Shown here one piece after another: positions 63,571 to 64,000 of a stretch of 64,000 nucleotides of DNA (its first letter is position 1; the number at the start of each line of letters is the position of its first letter). The position numbers were made by a program, and so were the translations under genes. The stretch comes from Salegentibacter sediminis (GTDB taxonomy: Bacteria; Bacteroidota; Bacteroidia; Flavobacteriales; Flavobacteriaceae), in assembly GCF_002078605.1 (NCBI RefSeq), contig NZ_MSJR01000003.1, positions 124,001-188,000 on the forward strand, read 5' to 3'. Below the pieces are notes generated by a model. That model searched no databases and was not told where the DNA came from. It saw nothing but the letters and a program-made list of their open reading frames with translations.

Positions 63571-64000
63571 TAGGACCTGCGTTTGAAAGTTATTTTAACT
63601 CGTTCTAATTCTGACCGGGGGATATTTAACTTTAGATAATCCGGACCAAAAGGGGTACTCTTTATTTCGACATTATCTAGTAGGTACTCCAAATCTTTAT
63701 TTGTTGCTTTTACTATTTTCTCAAGTCGGGTGATTTCTGATTTCATTTGCCCCAGGCTTTTTTCATTTGAGACAGAAATTTTTTCCCTTTTTGCAACTTC
63801 CACTTTTGGAACCGAACGCCCTTCCATTAGTAACTCAAGCATTAACAAACCTGGTTTGGTCTGGGTCTTTTCAATATTTTTGAGAATAGCAATAACGGCA
63901 TCAATTCTTTTTTTAATAAGCTGTTCCAGGCTTACTTTTGAAGGCACTAAGGTTTCAAAAGGGGAGAGGTTATTTTTCTCAAAAAAGTCCAGAATCAGGT
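63570..64000 (-). CDS. Mobilization accessory protein (5' end beyond window)
   Basis: An open frame that ends at 63570 and stays open to the right edge. A GTG at 63947 begins 125 residues, but the frame continues upstream with plausible coding sequence (DFFEKNNLSPFETLVPSK), so the true start is probably outside the window. The protein has a basic, helical region (KKRIDAVIAILKNIEKTQTKPG) and a C-terminal basic part, as in MobA/MobC-like accessory proteins of Bacteroidota. It is translated into the relaxase gene by a 1-base overlap. Confidence 0.6.
   Translation of the reverse strand, partial: LILDFFEKNNLSPFETLVPSKVSLEQLIKKRIDAVIAILKNIEKTQTKPGLLMLELLMEGRSVPKVEVAKREKISVSNEKSLGQMKSEITRLEKIVKATNKDLEYLLDNVEIKSTPFGPDYLKLNIPRSELERVKITFKRRS

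Larger units (their letters stand above)
49199..64000. mobile_element. Putative integrated mobilizable defence island (3' side beyond window)
   Basis: From directly after the tRNA the gene content switches to a type I restriction-modification operon with accessory nucleases, then to minus-strand mobilization genes (relaxase, accessory Mob). The tRNA 3' end is a common insertion point. The island runs past the right edge, so its integrase and right attachment site are not visible. The left boundary is taken as the end of the tRNA; the exact point is unproven. Confidence 0.5.

Overview
The window looks like chromosomal DNA from a marine member of the Flavobacteriaceae (Bacteroidota), in the neighbourhood of Gramella, Salegentibacter or Zunongwangia. 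The evidence is a complete gldKLMN operon (type IX secretion and gliding motor), several Bacteroidota-type promoters of the form TTG-N19/20-TAnnTTTG, a DUF5686 outer-membrane protein, a class II LysS with a C-terminal extension, and weak Shine-Dalgarno signals throughout. The genus is inferred from gene content, not from a search.

Positions 1-22943 are ordinary core genome. An ExbD pair and a beta-barrel protein face a long, mostly minus-strand series: a PAP2-like membrane protein, rpoN, an RluA-type pseudouridine synthase, asnS, an RND/MMPL exporter, a DUF5686 protein, frr, pyrH, a large zincin lipoprotein, lysS, a beta-propeller-like lipoprotein and an AraC regulator. A zinc membrane peptidase, a YqaE/Pmp3 peptide and lipB lie on the plus strand. 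Several hairpin terminators and -7 promoter elements are readable.

Positions 23703-30655 hold a plus-strand cluster that matches arsenosugar biosynthesis: a CxxC peroxidase-like protein, the radical SAM enzyme ArsS, a TIGR04282-type glycosyltransferase, a purine-nucleoside phosphorylase, an ArsM-like methyltransferase, a flavoprotein and a membrane 4Fe-4S protein. A logical route is methylation of arsenite, transfer of a 5'-deoxyadenosyl group by ArsS, removal of adenine by the phosphorylase and transfer of the sugar to an aglycone. Positions 30810-39234 hold topA, a degenerate arginase-family protein and gldKLMN. Positions 39346-49069 hold a flavin oxidase, a DUF983 protein, an ABC-F ATPase, a tripartite RND pump and two small proteins.

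Positions 49126-49198 encode a tRNA-Met(CAT) with initiator features. Directly after its terminator the character changes to what appears to be an integrated mobilizable element that runs off the right edge. Its cargo is a type I restriction-modification operon with an unusual layout: two different hsdM genes with a DUF4145 gene between them, then hsdS, then a cassette of seven genes placed before hsdR. That cassette encodes two GIY-YIG nucleases (one fused to a HARE-HTH-like domain), a PD-(D/E)XK nuclease with an overlapping partner of unknown function, another orphan protein, and an HTH/nucleotidyltransferase toxin-antitoxin-like pair whose upstream region carries two palindromes with a TATCGCGATA core. 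Minus-strand mobilization genes (a replication or regulatory protein, a DUF5712-type relaxase and a truncated accessory Mob protein) close the window. The nuclease cassette inside the split type I operon is the best candidate here for an undescribed defence module.
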